A stretch of 64,000 nt of DNA, from positions 678,908 through 742,907 of the forward strand of contig DELZ01000005.1 in the NCBI GenBank assembly GCA_002354635.1, in the 5' to 3' direction. Below are positions 8,545 to 16,808 of the stretch, piece after piece. Numbering within the stretch: position 1 is the stretch's first letter; each line of letters opens with the position of its first letter. The notes under the pieces are model-generated. The model searched no databases. It was not told the DNA's origin and worked only from the letters and a program-made list of their open reading frames with translations. The DNA comes from Sphingomonadales bacterium UBA2683. Lineage in GTDB: Bacteria > Pseudomonadota > Alphaproteobacteria > Sphingomonadales > Sphingomonadaceae. Both the position numbers and the translations under genes were made by a program.

Positions 8545-8865
8545 ATGATCGTCACCACCACACCCGGCATCGAGGGCCACCCGATTCGCGATTATCGCGG
8601 TATCGTGATTGGCGAGGTCATCGTCGGCGCCAACCTGTTTCGCGACCTGTTCGCCAGCATCACCGACATCGTCGGTGGCCGGTCCGGAAAGTATGAAAAT
8701 GTCCTGAAGCGCGCGCGGGATGAAGCGCTGGCGGAGATGGAGGCAGAGGCCGCGAAGGTCGGCGCCAATGCGGTGGTCGGGGTGGATCTTGACTATGAAG
8801 TCGTCGGCGAAAAGGGTTCGATGCTGATGGTGTCCGCATCGGGTACGGCAGTCATTGTCGGCTAA
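8545..8865 (+). CDS. UPF0145 (YbjQ) family protein
   Basis: A 106-residue protein with the family signature: MIVTTTPGIEGHPIRDYRGI, then VGANLFRDLFASITDIVGGRSG, and ANAVVGVDLDYEVVGE near the C-terminus. YbjQ proteins form pentameric rings; the function is unclear, with proposed roles in metal or ligand binding. The start follows GAGGAAAAG. Its TAA overlaps the TAG of the convergent CPBP protease gene within four bases (8862-8865). Confidence 0.92.
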   Translation: MIVTTTPGIEGHPIRDYRGIVIGEVIVGANLFRDLFASITDIVGGRSGKYENVLKRARDEALAEMEAEAAKVGANAVVGVDLDYEVVGEKGSMLMVSASGTAVIVG

Positions 8866-9629
8866 ATGCCGCCCTTTCCGGCGAGCAACATGTAGAGCAG
8901 GCCGCTGATAGCGAGAAAATTATAGGCCATGTGCATGATGATATTGGACCACCAGCCATAGCGAACCCGGGCATAGCCCCAGATCAGCCCGCCGACCATT
9001 TGCGGCAGGACAAAGGGCAGAACAGCCAACGGATTGTCGCCGGCATAGTTGAACACATGCACGAATCCGAAGAGCAGCGCCTGGGCCCAGAAGATCAGGG
9101 GAAATATCCGGACATACCAGTCCGGCACGGAGGATTTCCAGAACCGGATCAGACCGATGAGGGTCGCAACCAGGATGATCGCGATCAGCGCGATGGCCGC
9201 GCTTTGTTCCGACGCCATAAGGCCGAGCTCCGTCAGCAAATAGGAACCGCCCATCCAGGCAACAAGGCCGGCAAACAGGACCAGCCATCGAGCGGTGCCG
9301 ACGATCCACGCGCGAAATATCAACTCTTCGGTGACCGGTCCCACCAGCACGACAATCAGCATGACCTGCCAGAACGGGAGGTTGAACAGCGCCGACATAT
9401 CATTCGACATCTCGACACCGAAAGCGATCATGATTGGAAAAAGGACCATGGCGATGGCCAGAACAACGAGACAGTTCAGCAGGAATAGCCATGCGACATC
9501 TGCAGCCCGCCGGTCCTGTCCGGTTGCGCGCGCGTCCGGCGTGGGAGCGCGGACAAAGGCGATCAGATCGCGGGCCGTGGACCGCAATCGACCGATCGGC
9601 CATCCAATGGTTGAGTTGGGCTCAAACAT
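8862..9629 (-). CDS. CPBP-family intramembrane metalloprotease (CAAX protease-like)
   Basis: A 255-residue integral membrane protein with six or more hydrophobic segments. Three motifs of the Abi/CPBP (Rce1-like) family are present in order: EELIFRAW (EExxxR), LFGFVHVFN (FxxxH) and NIIMHMAYN (HxxxN). These residues are the predicted metal/catalytic site inside the membrane. Family members process prenylated proteins in eukaryotes and bacteriocin or unknown targets in bacteria. The extended soluble N-terminus (about 45 residues) is charged. It is divergent from yebC (47 bases). Confidence 0.9.
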   Translation of the reverse strand: MFEPNSTIGWPIGRLRSTARDLIAFVRAPTPDARATGQDRRAADVAWLFLLNCLVVLAIAMVLFPIMIAFGVEMSNDMSALFNLPFWQVMLIVVLVGPVTEELIFRAWIVGTARWLVLFAGLVAWMGGSYLLTELGLMASEQSAAIALIAIILVATLIGLIRFWKSSVPDWYVRIFPLIFWAQALLFGFVHVFNYAGDNPLAVLPFVLPQMVGGLIWGYARVRYGWWSNIIMHMAYNFLAISGLLYMLLAGKGGI

Positions 9630-9676
9630 GCGCCAAAGAGCCTCGATAAGAGAATAACAGGTAACGGACGAATCCT

Positions 9677-10426
9677 ATGGCAGGCCACAGTAAATTTAAC
9701 AATATCAAGCATCGCAAGGGCGCGCAGGATAAAAAGCGCGCGGCGCAATTTTCCAAGCTGTCTCGCGAGATCACAGTGGCGGCCAAGTCCGGCATGCCGG
9801 ACCCGGATTTCAATCCGCGCCTGCGGCTCGCGGTGAACAGCGCCAAAGCGGTGTCGATGCCGAAGGACAATATCCAGCGCGCGATTGAAAAGGCGTCGGC
9901 CAATGAAGGCGATGACTATAACGAGATTCGCTATGAAGGCTTTGGCCCCGGCGGCGTGTCGCTGATCATCGAGACACTGACCGACAATAATAACCGGACT
10001 TTCACCAATGTTCGCACGATTATGTCGCGAAATGGTGGCAATCTGGGCGAAAGCGGGTCGGTTTCGCACGGTTTTGACCGCGTCGGCTATATCCACTATC
10101 CGGCCAGCGTCGGCGACGAGGAAAAGGTTCTCGAGGCCGCCATGGAAGCCGGCGCCGACGATATTTCCTCCGATGACGACGGTCATGAAATCTGGACTGC
10201 GATGGAAGATTTGCACGAAGTGTCCGGTGCCCTGGAAAAGGCACTGGGCGAAGCGGAAAGCGTGAAACTCGCCTGGCGGCCCTCGGTTCAAGTCGAAGTG
10301 GACCAGGAGCAGGCGGAAACGCTGCTCAACCTGATCGACATGCTGGAAGAGGATGATGACGTCCAGACCGTCTGGGGCAATTATGACGTGTCCGACGAAA
10401 TCATGGAAAAGTTGAACGCCGGGTGA
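9677..10426 (+). CDS. YebC/PmpR-family DNA-binding or translation factor
   Basis: A 249-residue protein beginning MAGHSKFNNIKHRKGAQDKK, the invariant YebC start. The conserved IRYEGFGPGGVSLIIE and the acidic C-terminal domain are present. The family was long described as transcriptional regulators; recent work on YebC homologues shows ribosome association and help with polyproline stalling, so either role is possible. As in many proteobacteria it sits upstream of ruvC, here with a DUF3147 gene between, all joined by overlapping stop/start codons. Confidence 0.95.
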   Translation: MAGHSKFNNIKHRKGAQDKKRAAQFSKLSREITVAAKSGMPDPDFNPRLRLAVNSAKAVSMPKDNIQRAIEKASANEGDDYNEIRYEGFGPGGVSLIIETLTDNNNRTFTNVRTIMSRNGGNLGESGSVSHGFDRVGYIHYPASVGDEEKVLEAAMEAGADDISSDDDGHEIWTAMEDLHEVSGALEKALGEAESVKLAWRPSVQVEVDQEQAETLLNLIDMLEEDDDVQTVWGNYDVSDEIMEKLNAG

Positions 10427-10776
10427 TGTGGGAGTTTGTCGCCAAGGCCGCACTCGCCGGAGTGATCGTGGCTCTGGTGGCAGCTATTGCCCAGCGACAG
10501 CCCAGTTTCGGAGCGCTGGTCGCCTCCTTGCCGCTGATATCGATCCTCGGCATGATCTTCCTCTGGTGGGCGCGTCCGGATGCCGGAAATATGGCGCTGC
10601 ACGCCGAGGCGACCTTCTGGTATGTCCTTCCATCTCTTCCAATGTTTCTGCTGATTCCGATGATGCTGCGCAATGGCATCAGTTTCTGGCTGTCGCTGGC
10701 AGCGGGATGCGGGATGACGATCAGCCTGTATATAATCATGACCTTTGTCGGCCGCCGAATGGGCCTGCCGATCTGA
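10426..10776 (+). CDS. DUF3147-type small membrane protein
   Basis: A 116-residue protein with four hydrophobic helices (AALAGVIVALVAAIA; LVASLPLISILGMIFLWW; FWYVLPSLPMFLLIPMML; FWLSLAAGCGMTISLYIIM). The pattern FGALVASLPLISILGM fits the DUF3147 family. ATG 10426 overlaps the yebC stop (TGATG); a GTG one codon earlier is possible. Its function is unknown. It is placed tightly between yebC and ruvC and is probably cotranscribed with them. Confidence 0.8.
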   Translation: MWEFVAKAALAGVIVALVAAIAQRQPSFGALVASLPLISILGMIFLWWARPDAGNMALHAEATFWYVLPSLPMFLLIPMMLRNGISFWLSLAAGCGMTISLYIIMTFVGRRMGLPI

Positions 10777-10777
10777 G

Positions 10778-11248
10778 ATGATCATTCTCGGCCTCGATCC
10801 CGGTCTCGGTACCACTGGCTGGGGTGTGATCATGGCGGACGGCAATCGCCTGTCCCATGTTGCCAATGGCCAGATCAAGACCGACCCCAAAATGGCTCTG
10901 GCCAGCCGTTTGCTCAAGCTCGACCTCGAACTGACCGACCTGCTGCTCGAATATAAGCCGGATGGTGCGGCGGTCGAGGAAGTGTTCGTCAACAGCAATC
11001 CGCAGAGTACGCTGAAGCTGGGCCAGGCGCGCGGCGTCGTGCTGCTCGGCGCTTCGCGGACCGGAATCGACGTCGGCGAATATTCGGCGCGCACGGTGAA
11101 GAAATCCGTGGTCGGTGTCGGCAAGGCGGACAAGGACCAGGTGCAGGCGATGATCAAGATCCTGCTGCCCGGTGTCCAGCTGGCCGGAGCGGATGCCGCC
11201 GATGCGCTGGCGGTAGCGATCACCCATGCGCATCACCGGAAGCGGTGA
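10778..11248 (+). CDS. ruvC: Crossover junction endodeoxyribonuclease RuvC
   Basis: A 156-residue Holliday-junction resolvase. I start it at ATG 10778 (MIILGLDPGLGTTGWG); the upstream in-frame codons are not conserved. The catalytic acids are Asp7 in LDPG, the Glu in VEEVF, and the Asp pair in GADAADALAVAITHAH. RuvC works as a dimer that nicks junctions moved by RuvAB. It precedes ruvA but is separated by 250 bases of palindromic repeats, so ruvAB may need its own promoter. Confidence 0.95.
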   Translation: MIILGLDPGLGTTGWGVIMADGNRLSHVANGQIKTDPKMALASRLLKLDLELTDLLLEYKPDGAAVEEVFVNSNPQSTLKLGQARGVVLLGASRTGIDVGEYSARTVKKSVVGVGKADKDQVQAMIKILLPGVQLAGADAADALAVAITHAHHRKR

Positions 11249-11269
11249 GACGGGAAAATAGGGAATACC

Positions 11270-11340
11270 GTTCGCACTGAGCTTGTCGAAGTGCATCTAT
11301 CGACCGGGAGCTGTCCTTCGACAGGCTCAGGACGAACGGA
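11270..11340. repeat. REPIN-like inverted doublet, family GTTCG
   Basis: Two imperfect 25-base arms in opposite orientation (GTTCGCACTGAGCTTGTCGA at 11270 onward, and its complement-like GACAGGCTCAGGACGAAC ending at 11338). Each arm also folds on itself (GCACT/AGTGC and GTCCT/AGGAC). It lies in the ruvC-ruvA gap. Elements with this consensus are widespread in sphingomonad genomes. Confidence 0.75.
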
Positions 11341-11346
11341 TTTTAT

Positions 11347-11409
11347 CGCACGAAGGCACAAAGATCAGATCAGGAAATATCCTTCTTCGTGCCTTTGTGT
11401 CTTTCTGCG
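11347..11409. repeat. Second inverted repeat in the ruvC-ruvA gap
   Basis: Arms CACGAAG (11349-11355) with CTTCGTG (11385-11391) and CACAAAG (11357-11363) with CTTTGTG (11393-11399). It is adjacent to, but unrelated in sequence to, the element at 11270. The two repeats fill most of the gap and leave under 90 bases for a ruvAB promoter. Confidence 0.65.
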
Positions 11410-11498
11410 AGGCTATATTTTGATGCCCCGCTGGCGCGAAGAAAGATAAGAACAAAACAAAAACTCGACAGATTCGCCTGCTGCGCTAAAACACGCCT

Positions 11499-12104
11499 AT
11501 GATTGCAAAACTGACCGGCACCATCGACGAAATCGGCACGGACAATATCGTGCTCGACGTGAATGGCGTCGGCTATCTGGTGTTCTGCTCGTCGCGTACC
11601 ATTGCCGCGATCGGCAGGGTCGGTGACGGTGCGACCATCTATACCGAGATGCAGGTCAGCGAGACCGACATGCGGCTGATGGGCTTCGCCAGTGGCTCGG
11701 AGCGCGACTGGTTCCGGCTGCTGATCTCGGTGCAGGGCGTTGGCGGCAAGGTTGCGCTGGCGATCCTGTCGGCGCTGGAACAGGGCGAGATATCCCGCGC
11801 GGTGGCGACGGGCGACAAGGCCATGGTCACGCGGGCCAATGGGGTCGGACCGAAACTGGCGCTCAGGATTGTCAATGAACTGAAGGACAAGGTCGGCGGG
11901 ATTGTGGTCGATCCGGTGATGGGCGCGGGCGGCGTGGTCCATGCGCCCTCGAGCAATAGCGCCGATGCGGTCAGCGCGCTGCAGAATCTCGGCTTCAAAC
12001 CGGCGGATGCGAGCGCTGCGGTTGCAGCAGCGGATGCCGAGGCCGGGGATGGCGCGACGCTGGATGCACTGGTCAGGTTGGCACTGAAGAAGGCGGCGCG
12101 ATGA
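11499..12104 (+). CDS. ruvA: Holliday junction branch migration protein RuvA
   Basis: A 201-residue protein. Domain I is the OB fold (MIAKLTGTIDEIGTDNIVLD). Domain II has the helix-hairpin-helix motifs VQGVGGKVALAILSAL and ANGVGPKLALRIVNELKDK. A flexible Ala/Gly/Ser linker (about residues 140-160) leads to domain III (ALQNLGFKPADASAAV), which contacts RuvB. Tetrameric RuvA holds the junction flat for RuvB. Its stop overlaps the start of the orphan gene that separates it from ruvB. Confidence 0.96.
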   Translation: MIAKLTGTIDEIGTDNIVLDVNGVGYLVFCSSRTIAAIGRVGDGATIYTEMQVSETDMRLMGFASGSERDWFRLLISVQGVGGKVALAILSALEQGEISRAVATGDKAMVTRANGVGPKLALRIVNELKDKVGGIVVDPVMGAGGVVHAPSSNSADAVSALQNLGFKPADASAAVAAADAEAGDGATLDALVRLALKKAAR

Positions 12105-12673
12105 AGCGGAAGTTAAATTTCGTTGTTATGGGCTTAGTATTGATGGGATCATCGGCTGCGCACGCAGCAGACGATATCTGTAAGAAAATCGCTAAATTTG
12201 AAAGCGCGGGTTTTGATGGAACTGAAAACCCTGAAGGCCGCCGTTGGATAGAGCTGCAATGGCGCGGGGTCTGGTTGGTTGAGTGGGGATTCGATTGCTC
12301 TAATTCCGGAGACCAAGTGGCAAAAGACCTTTGCAGTTGGTTGGTAAATGGAAATGTGTCATTCGAATTTCAATCGATGCTCCCGCGCAGAATATTGCAG
12401 TGTTATGGTCATAAATTTCCGCCCAATGTTTCGTGGCGAGAATGGAATAGCGAGATTGATCTGTGGCGTTCTGATCGTCTGTCCATACTGGAAATAAAGT
12501 TTGGAGGCACTCAACCTGGTGATGGAGCAATACGTTTTTCGACCTTTGCTGATAACAAAGATGATGTGTTGGCTGAGCTTCCACCCGTTGGAAGCCCGAC
12601 ACCAAACACTGTCATGCCCACTCCTATCGCTCGAGAAGTTGAGATGATTTTTGAGAATGGCGATAAAGAATGA
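12101..12673 (+). CDS. AT-rich secreted orphan protein between ruvA and ruvB
   Basis: A 190-residue protein I do not recognise. It begins with a signal peptide (MKRKLNFVVMGLVLMGSSAA, cleavage after HA), followed by a mature part with five cysteines (Cys26, and others in GFDCSNS, LCSW, LQCYG) and several Trp. The signal and cysteines suggest a periplasmic protein with possible disulfides. It overlaps ruvA (ATGA) and ruvB (ATGA) exactly, so it is inside the operon, yet its base composition is clearly lower: two sampled 60-base lines give 40-43 percent GC against 67 percent in ruvB. This suggests recent acquisition. No function is proposed. Confidence 0.7.
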   Translation: MKRKLNFVVMGLVLMGSSAAHAADDICKKIAKFESAGFDGTENPEGRRWIELQWRGVWLVEWGFDCSNSGDQVAKDLCSWLVNGNVSFEFQSMLPRRILQCYGHKFPPNVSWREWNSEIDLWRSDRLSILEIKFGGTQPGDGAIRFSTFADNKDDVLAELPPVGSPTPNTVMPTPIAREVEMIFENGDKE

Positions 12674-13701
12674 ACGACCCTGAAGACCGTCTCCAATCCC
12701 CCGAACGCAAGGTCGAAGACATCGACGCGGCCCTGCGTCCGAAAACGCTCGACGAATTTATCGGGCAGGAGGCGGCGCGCGGGAATTTGCGGGTGTTCAT
12801 CGAGGCGGCCAGGGGGCGCAGCGAGGCGCTGGATCATGTGCTGTTCTTTGGGCCGCCGGGGCTGGGCAAGACGACGCTGGCGCAGATTATTGCGCGGGAG
12901 CTGGGGGTCGGGTTTCGGGCGACTTCGGGGCCAGTCATCGCCAAGTCCGGCGACCTGGCGGCGCTGCTGACCAATCTCGAGGAAGGCGATGTCCTGTTTA
13001 TCGACGAGATCCACCGGCTCAATCCGGTGGTCGAGGAAGTGCTCTATCCGGCGATGGAGGACCGGGCGCTGGATCTGATCATCGGCGAGGGGCCGTCGGC
13101 GCGCAGCGTGCGGATTGATCTGCCGGCCTTCACCCTGATCGGTGCGACCACGCGACAGGGGCTATTGACCACGCCGCTGCGCGACCGGTTCGGGATTCCG
13201 GTGCGGCTCAATTTCTATTCGACCGGGGAACTGGAACAGGTTGTCCACCGGGCGGCGCGGCTGCTCGGTCTCGATATCGCGCCGGATGGTGCGACCGAAG
13301 TGGCCCGCCGGGCGCGGGGCACGCCGCGCATCGCCGGCCGCCTGCTCCGCCGCGTGCGGGACTTTGCCAATGTCGCCGGGACCAAGATAGTCGACAAGAA
13401 GGTCGCTGATGAGTCGCTGACCCGGCTGGAGGTCGACCATATCGGTCTTGACGCCATGGACCGGCGCTATCTGCATATGATCGCGGATATCTACAAGGGT
13501 GGACCCGTGGGCGTGGAAACGCTGGCCGCTGGTCTCAGCGAACCGCGCGACACGATCGAGGAAGTGATCGAGCCCTATCTCATCCAGCTTGGGTTGATTG
13601 CCCGGACGGCGCGAGGGCGGGCGCTGAATGACCGTGGGTGGAAGCATCTCGGACTGAATCCGCCTGCGGGAAAGGCAAGTGACGCGGAATTGTTTGATTG
13701 A
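12670..13701 (+). CDS. ruvB: Holliday junction branch migration ATPase RuvB
   Basis: A 343-residue AAA+ motor. Walker A is GPPGLGKTTL, Walker B is FIDEIHRL, sensor 1 is LIGATTRQG, and the arginine finger region is TPLRDRFGIP. The C-terminal winged helix (GPVGVETLAAGLSEPRDTIE...YLIQLGLI) binds DNA. RuvB hexamers pull DNA through the RuvA-bound junction. The gene is translationally coupled to the orphan gene upstream rather than to ruvA. Confidence 0.97.
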   Translation: MNDPEDRLQSPERKVEDIDAALRPKTLDEFIGQEAARGNLRVFIEAARGRSEALDHVLFFGPPGLGKTTLAQIIARELGVGFRATSGPVIAKSGDLAALLTNLEEGDVLFIDEIHRLNPVVEEVLYPAMEDRALDLIIGEGPSARSVRIDLPAFTLIGATTRQGLLTTPLRDRFGIPVRLNFYSTGELEQVVHRAARLLGLDIAPDGATEVARRARGTPRIAGRLLRRVRDFANVAGTKIVDKKVADESLTRLEVDHIGLDAMDRRYLHMIADIYKGGPVGVETLAAGLSEPRDTIEEVIEPYLIQLGLIARTARGRALNDRGWKHLGLNPPAGKASDAELFD

Positions 13702-13702
13702 T

Positions 13703-13780
13703 GTGCTCCGCACTTGATGCGGAGCTCTGGATATGGCGAATTGTCCTTGCCGCCAGGGCTCCGCATCAAGTGCGGAGCAC
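13703..13780. repeat. Perfect inverted doublet between ruvB and the carotenoid oxygenase gene (REPIN family GCTCCG)
   Basis: Two 23-base arms (13703-13725 and 13758-13780) are exact reverse complements, and each is itself a hairpin (CTCCGCA...TGCGGAG). The middle has CTGGATAT and GCCAGGG. The same plan and core words recur at 39189-39262 between sucB and lpd. Placed between convergent genes, it may also act as a transcript end. Confidence 0.8.
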
Positions 13781-13787
13781 GGCTATT

Positions 13788-15242
13788 TTAAAGCTGATCG
13801 CCGTTCGCCCAGCAGGCATGCGTCCCACTGGATATCCGGTGCGGCAGGACGATTGTGCAGACAGGTCCGGCGGACAGATTCTTTGCATCGATGATGATAC
13901 ATTCCGACCGGTCCTGTTTCATATCGGTGATGAAGCTGATCAGATAGCCGTCATCCTCTGACCGGGCGTTGGCGCGCGGGATGAAGGGGGCTTCGGAGCC
14001 GAAACGCTGTTCCCCGAACGAGACATGTTCCGATTCGCCGGTTTCCAGATCATGTTTGGTCAGGCCGTTGAACAGGAACCAGCCGGGCTCGCCGGTGACG
14101 CTGTAGACATAGCGATAGGGCCTTCCGGCATAGTCGGGATTGAACATGCCGAATTCGACCGGATAGTCGGCGAACAGGGTCTCTTCTCTGGTCTCGCCGG
14201 TCTTCCGGTTGAACCGCCAACGGTGCAGTTCGGGCTTGAAGCTGTGCAGGTCGAGACTGGCGCCCATGCTTTCATAGCCGGGCGGGAAATCGGTCAGCGG
14301 CGGCGGCACCGGGTCGTTCTGGAAATAGCCGTCGAGCACGACTTCGTCACCATCCTCGTAGGCATTGGCCCAGTGCAACACATAGGTCGGCTTTGCCTCG
14401 AACCACTGGATTTCCTCGGGTTGCCCCATCCGCGGCAGGATTCCGAAACGTGTCGGTAGGTCGGGATGGTAGGCGGGGATTCTGAGCTTGCGCTCGAACA
14501 GCTCCTCTTTCCAGAAAAGCGGGCAGTCATTGAAGATCGCGAAATTTTCGGTGAACGCCATGTCGTGCGGCAGGCGCGGACCGGGCAGGTCGATCGGGAC
14601 CAGATGCTTCAGCTGATTGTCGGGACCGACGACACCATACTGGAAATGGGGTTTTTCGATCGCATAGTTGAAGAATAGCAATTCCCCGGTCGCCTCGTCG
14701 ACCTTGCAATGGGCCGAAATGCCATGGGCCGGCACCCAGTCGGCGGGGCCGAGCGTCGTCAGCGTTTCCGGGTCCAGCCGGTAGCCCTCGCCGCAAAGAT
14801 AGAATGTCGAGAGGATCGCGCCGGCGTGGACGACGACATCCGTCGAACTGCTGTCCTTGACGCTGCCATGGGCGGTCATGCCGGGCTGCAGCGCGTCGTG
14901 CGGATTGCCCATCAGCCCAGGCCAGAGCGGTCCGCCGGCTTTTTGTTCTGCCTCGAATCCCGCGGTGCGGACAAACCGGTTGCGATAGGTCGCCTTGCCG
15001 CCCTTGATCCGCAGGGTGTGAATCATGCCGTCACCATCAAAAGGATGGTAGCGGCCGAGGCTGTCATGTACCGGATTTTCGGTATAGCGGACGTAAATGC
15101 CGTCAATATCGGCAGGAATGGTGCCGATTATTTCAAGCTCGTCTGTGTCCAGTTCTTCAAAGACCGGCGTCCAGGCGCCATTGCGATAGGGGTGGTCATT
15201 CGGCTCCAGCGTGACCTTCACCTGATTGACCGACGTGCCCAT
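13788..15242 (-). CDS. Carotenoid cleavage dioxygenase family protein (RPE65/lignostilbene dioxygenase-like)
   Basis: A 484-residue seven-bladed-propeller non-haem iron oxygenase. I start it at ATG 15242 (MGTSVNQVKVTLEPNDHPY). The four iron-binding His lie in the conserved settings GISAHCKVD, LPHDMAFTEN, LHWANAYEDGDEV and SGTHACWA. The family signature GIYVRYTENP...YHPFDGDGMIH is complete. Such enzymes cleave carotenoids, apocarotenoids or stilbenes; sphingomonads make carotenoids and degrade lignin-derived stilbenes, so the substrate is open. The start overlaps the dapD stop (TGATG), giving an unusual operon. Confidence 0.92.
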   Translation of the reverse strand: MGTSVNQVKVTLEPNDHPYRNGAWTPVFEELDTDELEIIGTIPADIDGIYVRYTENPVHDSLGRYHPFDGDGMIHTLRIKGGKATYRNRFVRTAGFEAEQKAGGPLWPGLMGNPHDALQPGMTAHGSVKDSSSTDVVVHAGAILSTFYLCGEGYRLDPETLTTLGPADWVPAHGISAHCKVDEATGELLFFNYAIEKPHFQYGVVGPDNQLKHLVPIDLPGPRLPHDMAFTENFAIFNDCPLFWKEELFERKLRIPAYHPDLPTRFGILPRMGQPEEIQWFEAKPTYVLHWANAYEDGDEVVLDGYFQNDPVPPPLTDFPPGYESMGASLDLHSFKPELHRWRFNRKTGETREETLFADYPVEFGMFNPDYAGRPYRYVYSVTGEPGWFLFNGLTKHDLETGESEHVSFGEQRFGSEAPFIPRANARSEDDGYLISFITDMKQDRSECIIIDAKNLSAGPVCTIVLPHRISSGTHACWANGDQL

Positions 15243-16078
15243 CAGTCGCGCAGCAATTCGTTGATACCGGTTTTCGACCGGGTCTGCGCATCGACCGTCT
15301 TGACAATCACAGCGCAATACAGACTTGGTCCGGGCATGCCGTCGACATTCACCTTTGGCGGCAAGGTGCCCGGAACGACGACCGAATAAGGCGGCACTTC
15401 ACCGATCCAGATTTTGCCGGTGATCCGGTCGACGATCTTGGTCGATGCGCCGAGATAGACGCCCATCGAGAGCACCGCACCTTCGCCGACACGGACGCCT
15501 TCGGCGACTTCGGCGCGGGCACCGATGAAGGCGCCATCCTCGATGATCACCGGACCGGCCTGCAATGGTTCGAGCACGCCGCCGATCCCGGCGCCGCCCG
15601 AGATATGGACGTTCTTGCCGATCTGGGCGCAGCTGCCGACCGTGGCCCAGCCGTCGACCATCGTGCCTTCATCGACATAGGCGCCGATATTGACGAAGCT
15701 CGGCATCAGCACGACGCCCTTGCCGATGAACGCGCCCTGCCGGACAATAGAGCCGGGGACCGAGCGGAAGCCGGCCTCGCGGAAACGGTTTTCGCCCCAG
15801 CCGGTAAATTTGCTGGGCACCTTGTCCCAGTGATTGGCACCGCCGGGGCCTTCGATCACATGGTTGTCGTTGAGCCGGAAGGACAGCAGCACGGCCTTCT
15901 TGAGCCACTGGTTGACAACCCATTGGCCATCCTTTTTCTCCGCGACGCGCGCGGTGCCGTTGTCGAGCATGGCCAGCGCCTGGTTGACCGCGTCGCGCTC
16001 CGCTCCCTGGGTGGAGAGACCGAGGGATTCGCGCTTGTCCCAGGCGTTGTCGATTACGGTCTGCAATGCTTTGGTCAT
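15242..16078 (-). CDS. dapD: 2,3,4,5-tetrahydropyridine-2,6-dicarboxylate N-succinyltransferase
   Basis: A 278-residue left-handed beta-helix enzyme of the succinylase lysine/diaminopimelate pathway; it transfers succinate from succinyl-CoA to tetrahydrodipicolinate. The hexapeptide region runs from FIGKGVVLMPSFVNIGAYVD through GTMVDGWATVGSCAQIGKNV to GEGAVLSMGVYLGASTKI. Length is typical. It is the middle gene of a tight minus-strand set: nucleotidase, dapD, carotenoid oxygenase, with overlaps at both ends. Confidence 0.96.
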   Translation of the reverse strand: MTKALQTVIDNAWDKRESLGLSTQGAERDAVNQALAMLDNGTARVAEKKDGQWVVNQWLKKAVLLSFRLNDNHVIEGPGGANHWDKVPSKFTGWGENRFREAGFRSVPGSIVRQGAFIGKGVVLMPSFVNIGAYVDEGTMVDGWATVGSCAQIGKNVHISGGAGIGGVLEPLQAGPVIIEDGAFIGARAEVAEGVRVGEGAVLSMGVYLGASTKIVDRITGKIWIGEVPPYSVVVPGTLPPKVNVDGMPGPSLYCAVIVKTVDAQTRSKTGINELLRD

Positions 16079-16758
16079 GCCGGCTGTTCTTCCTTTGCGC
16101 TATGGAGGCCAGTCACCCAGCTTTCCAGATCGGTTATTTCGTGGTCAATATAGGCCGGATCATGTTCCCGGCCAGCCCATTCTGCGCCCGTATTGATCCA
16201 GACGGTTGTCATGCCCAGTTCTTTCGCCGGACGCAAATTGCGCGCCATATCCTCGACAAACAGCGCCCGGGCCGGGTCGATGCCGGTCGCGGCAATCATG
16301 CTGTGATAGGCGCCGTCCTGCGGCTTGGGCACGAGACCGGTATCCATTATGTCGTGCATCTGGTGGAACAGGCCACCGAGGCCGCGTTTTTCCAGCACCC
16401 GCTCGGCATAGGGCCGGTCGGCGTTGGTGAAGACGAGTTTCTCGCCCGGCAGCGCTTCAATTGCCGCCCGCACGCGTGGTGCCGGTGACAGCCGGTCCAT
16501 GTCGATATTGTGGACAAAATCGAGAAAGTCGGCCGGATCGGTACCATGGTTATGCATCAGGCCGGCCAGCGTTGTGCCGTGGTCGTGGAAGAACGTCTTC
16601 TGGATTTTCCTGGCTTCGACCAGATCGCAGTCCAGCGCGCGGGCAATATATTCGCCCATCTTGATGTCGATCAGCGCAAACAGATCGCACTCGGCCGGGT
16701 AGAGCACATTGTCGAGATCAAAAATCCAGTGATCGATATGGGAAAGTTCTGGTGGCAT
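16075..16758 (-). CDS. Pyrimidine 5'-nucleotidase (HAD, SDT1-like)
   Basis: A 227-residue HAD protein. Motif I FDLDNVLYPAECDLF is diagnostic of the SDT1/PHM8-like nucleotidases. LVFTNADRPYAERVLEKRG contains motif II, VPKPQDGAY has the motif III Lys, and FVEDMARNLRPAKELGMTTVWI holds motif IV. It likely dephosphorylates UMP/CMP or related nucleotides. It is commonly found just upstream of dapD in alphaproteobacteria, as here, with a four-base overlap. Confidence 0.9.
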   Translation of the reverse strand: MPPELSHIDHWIFDLDNVLYPAECDLFALIDIKMGEYIARALDCDLVEARKIQKTFFHDHGTTLAGLMHNHGTDPADFLDFVHNIDMDRLSPAPRVRAAIEALPGEKLVFTNADRPYAERVLEKRGLGGLFHQMHDIMDTGLVPKPQDGAYHSMIAATGIDPARALFVEDMARNLRPAKELGMTTVWINTGAEWAGREHDPAYIDHEITDLESWVTGLHSAKEEQPA

Positions 16759-16808
16759 GGCACAATCGCCTAATGTCGGTTTCCGGCAATCACAAGCGAC
16801 AATATGCT

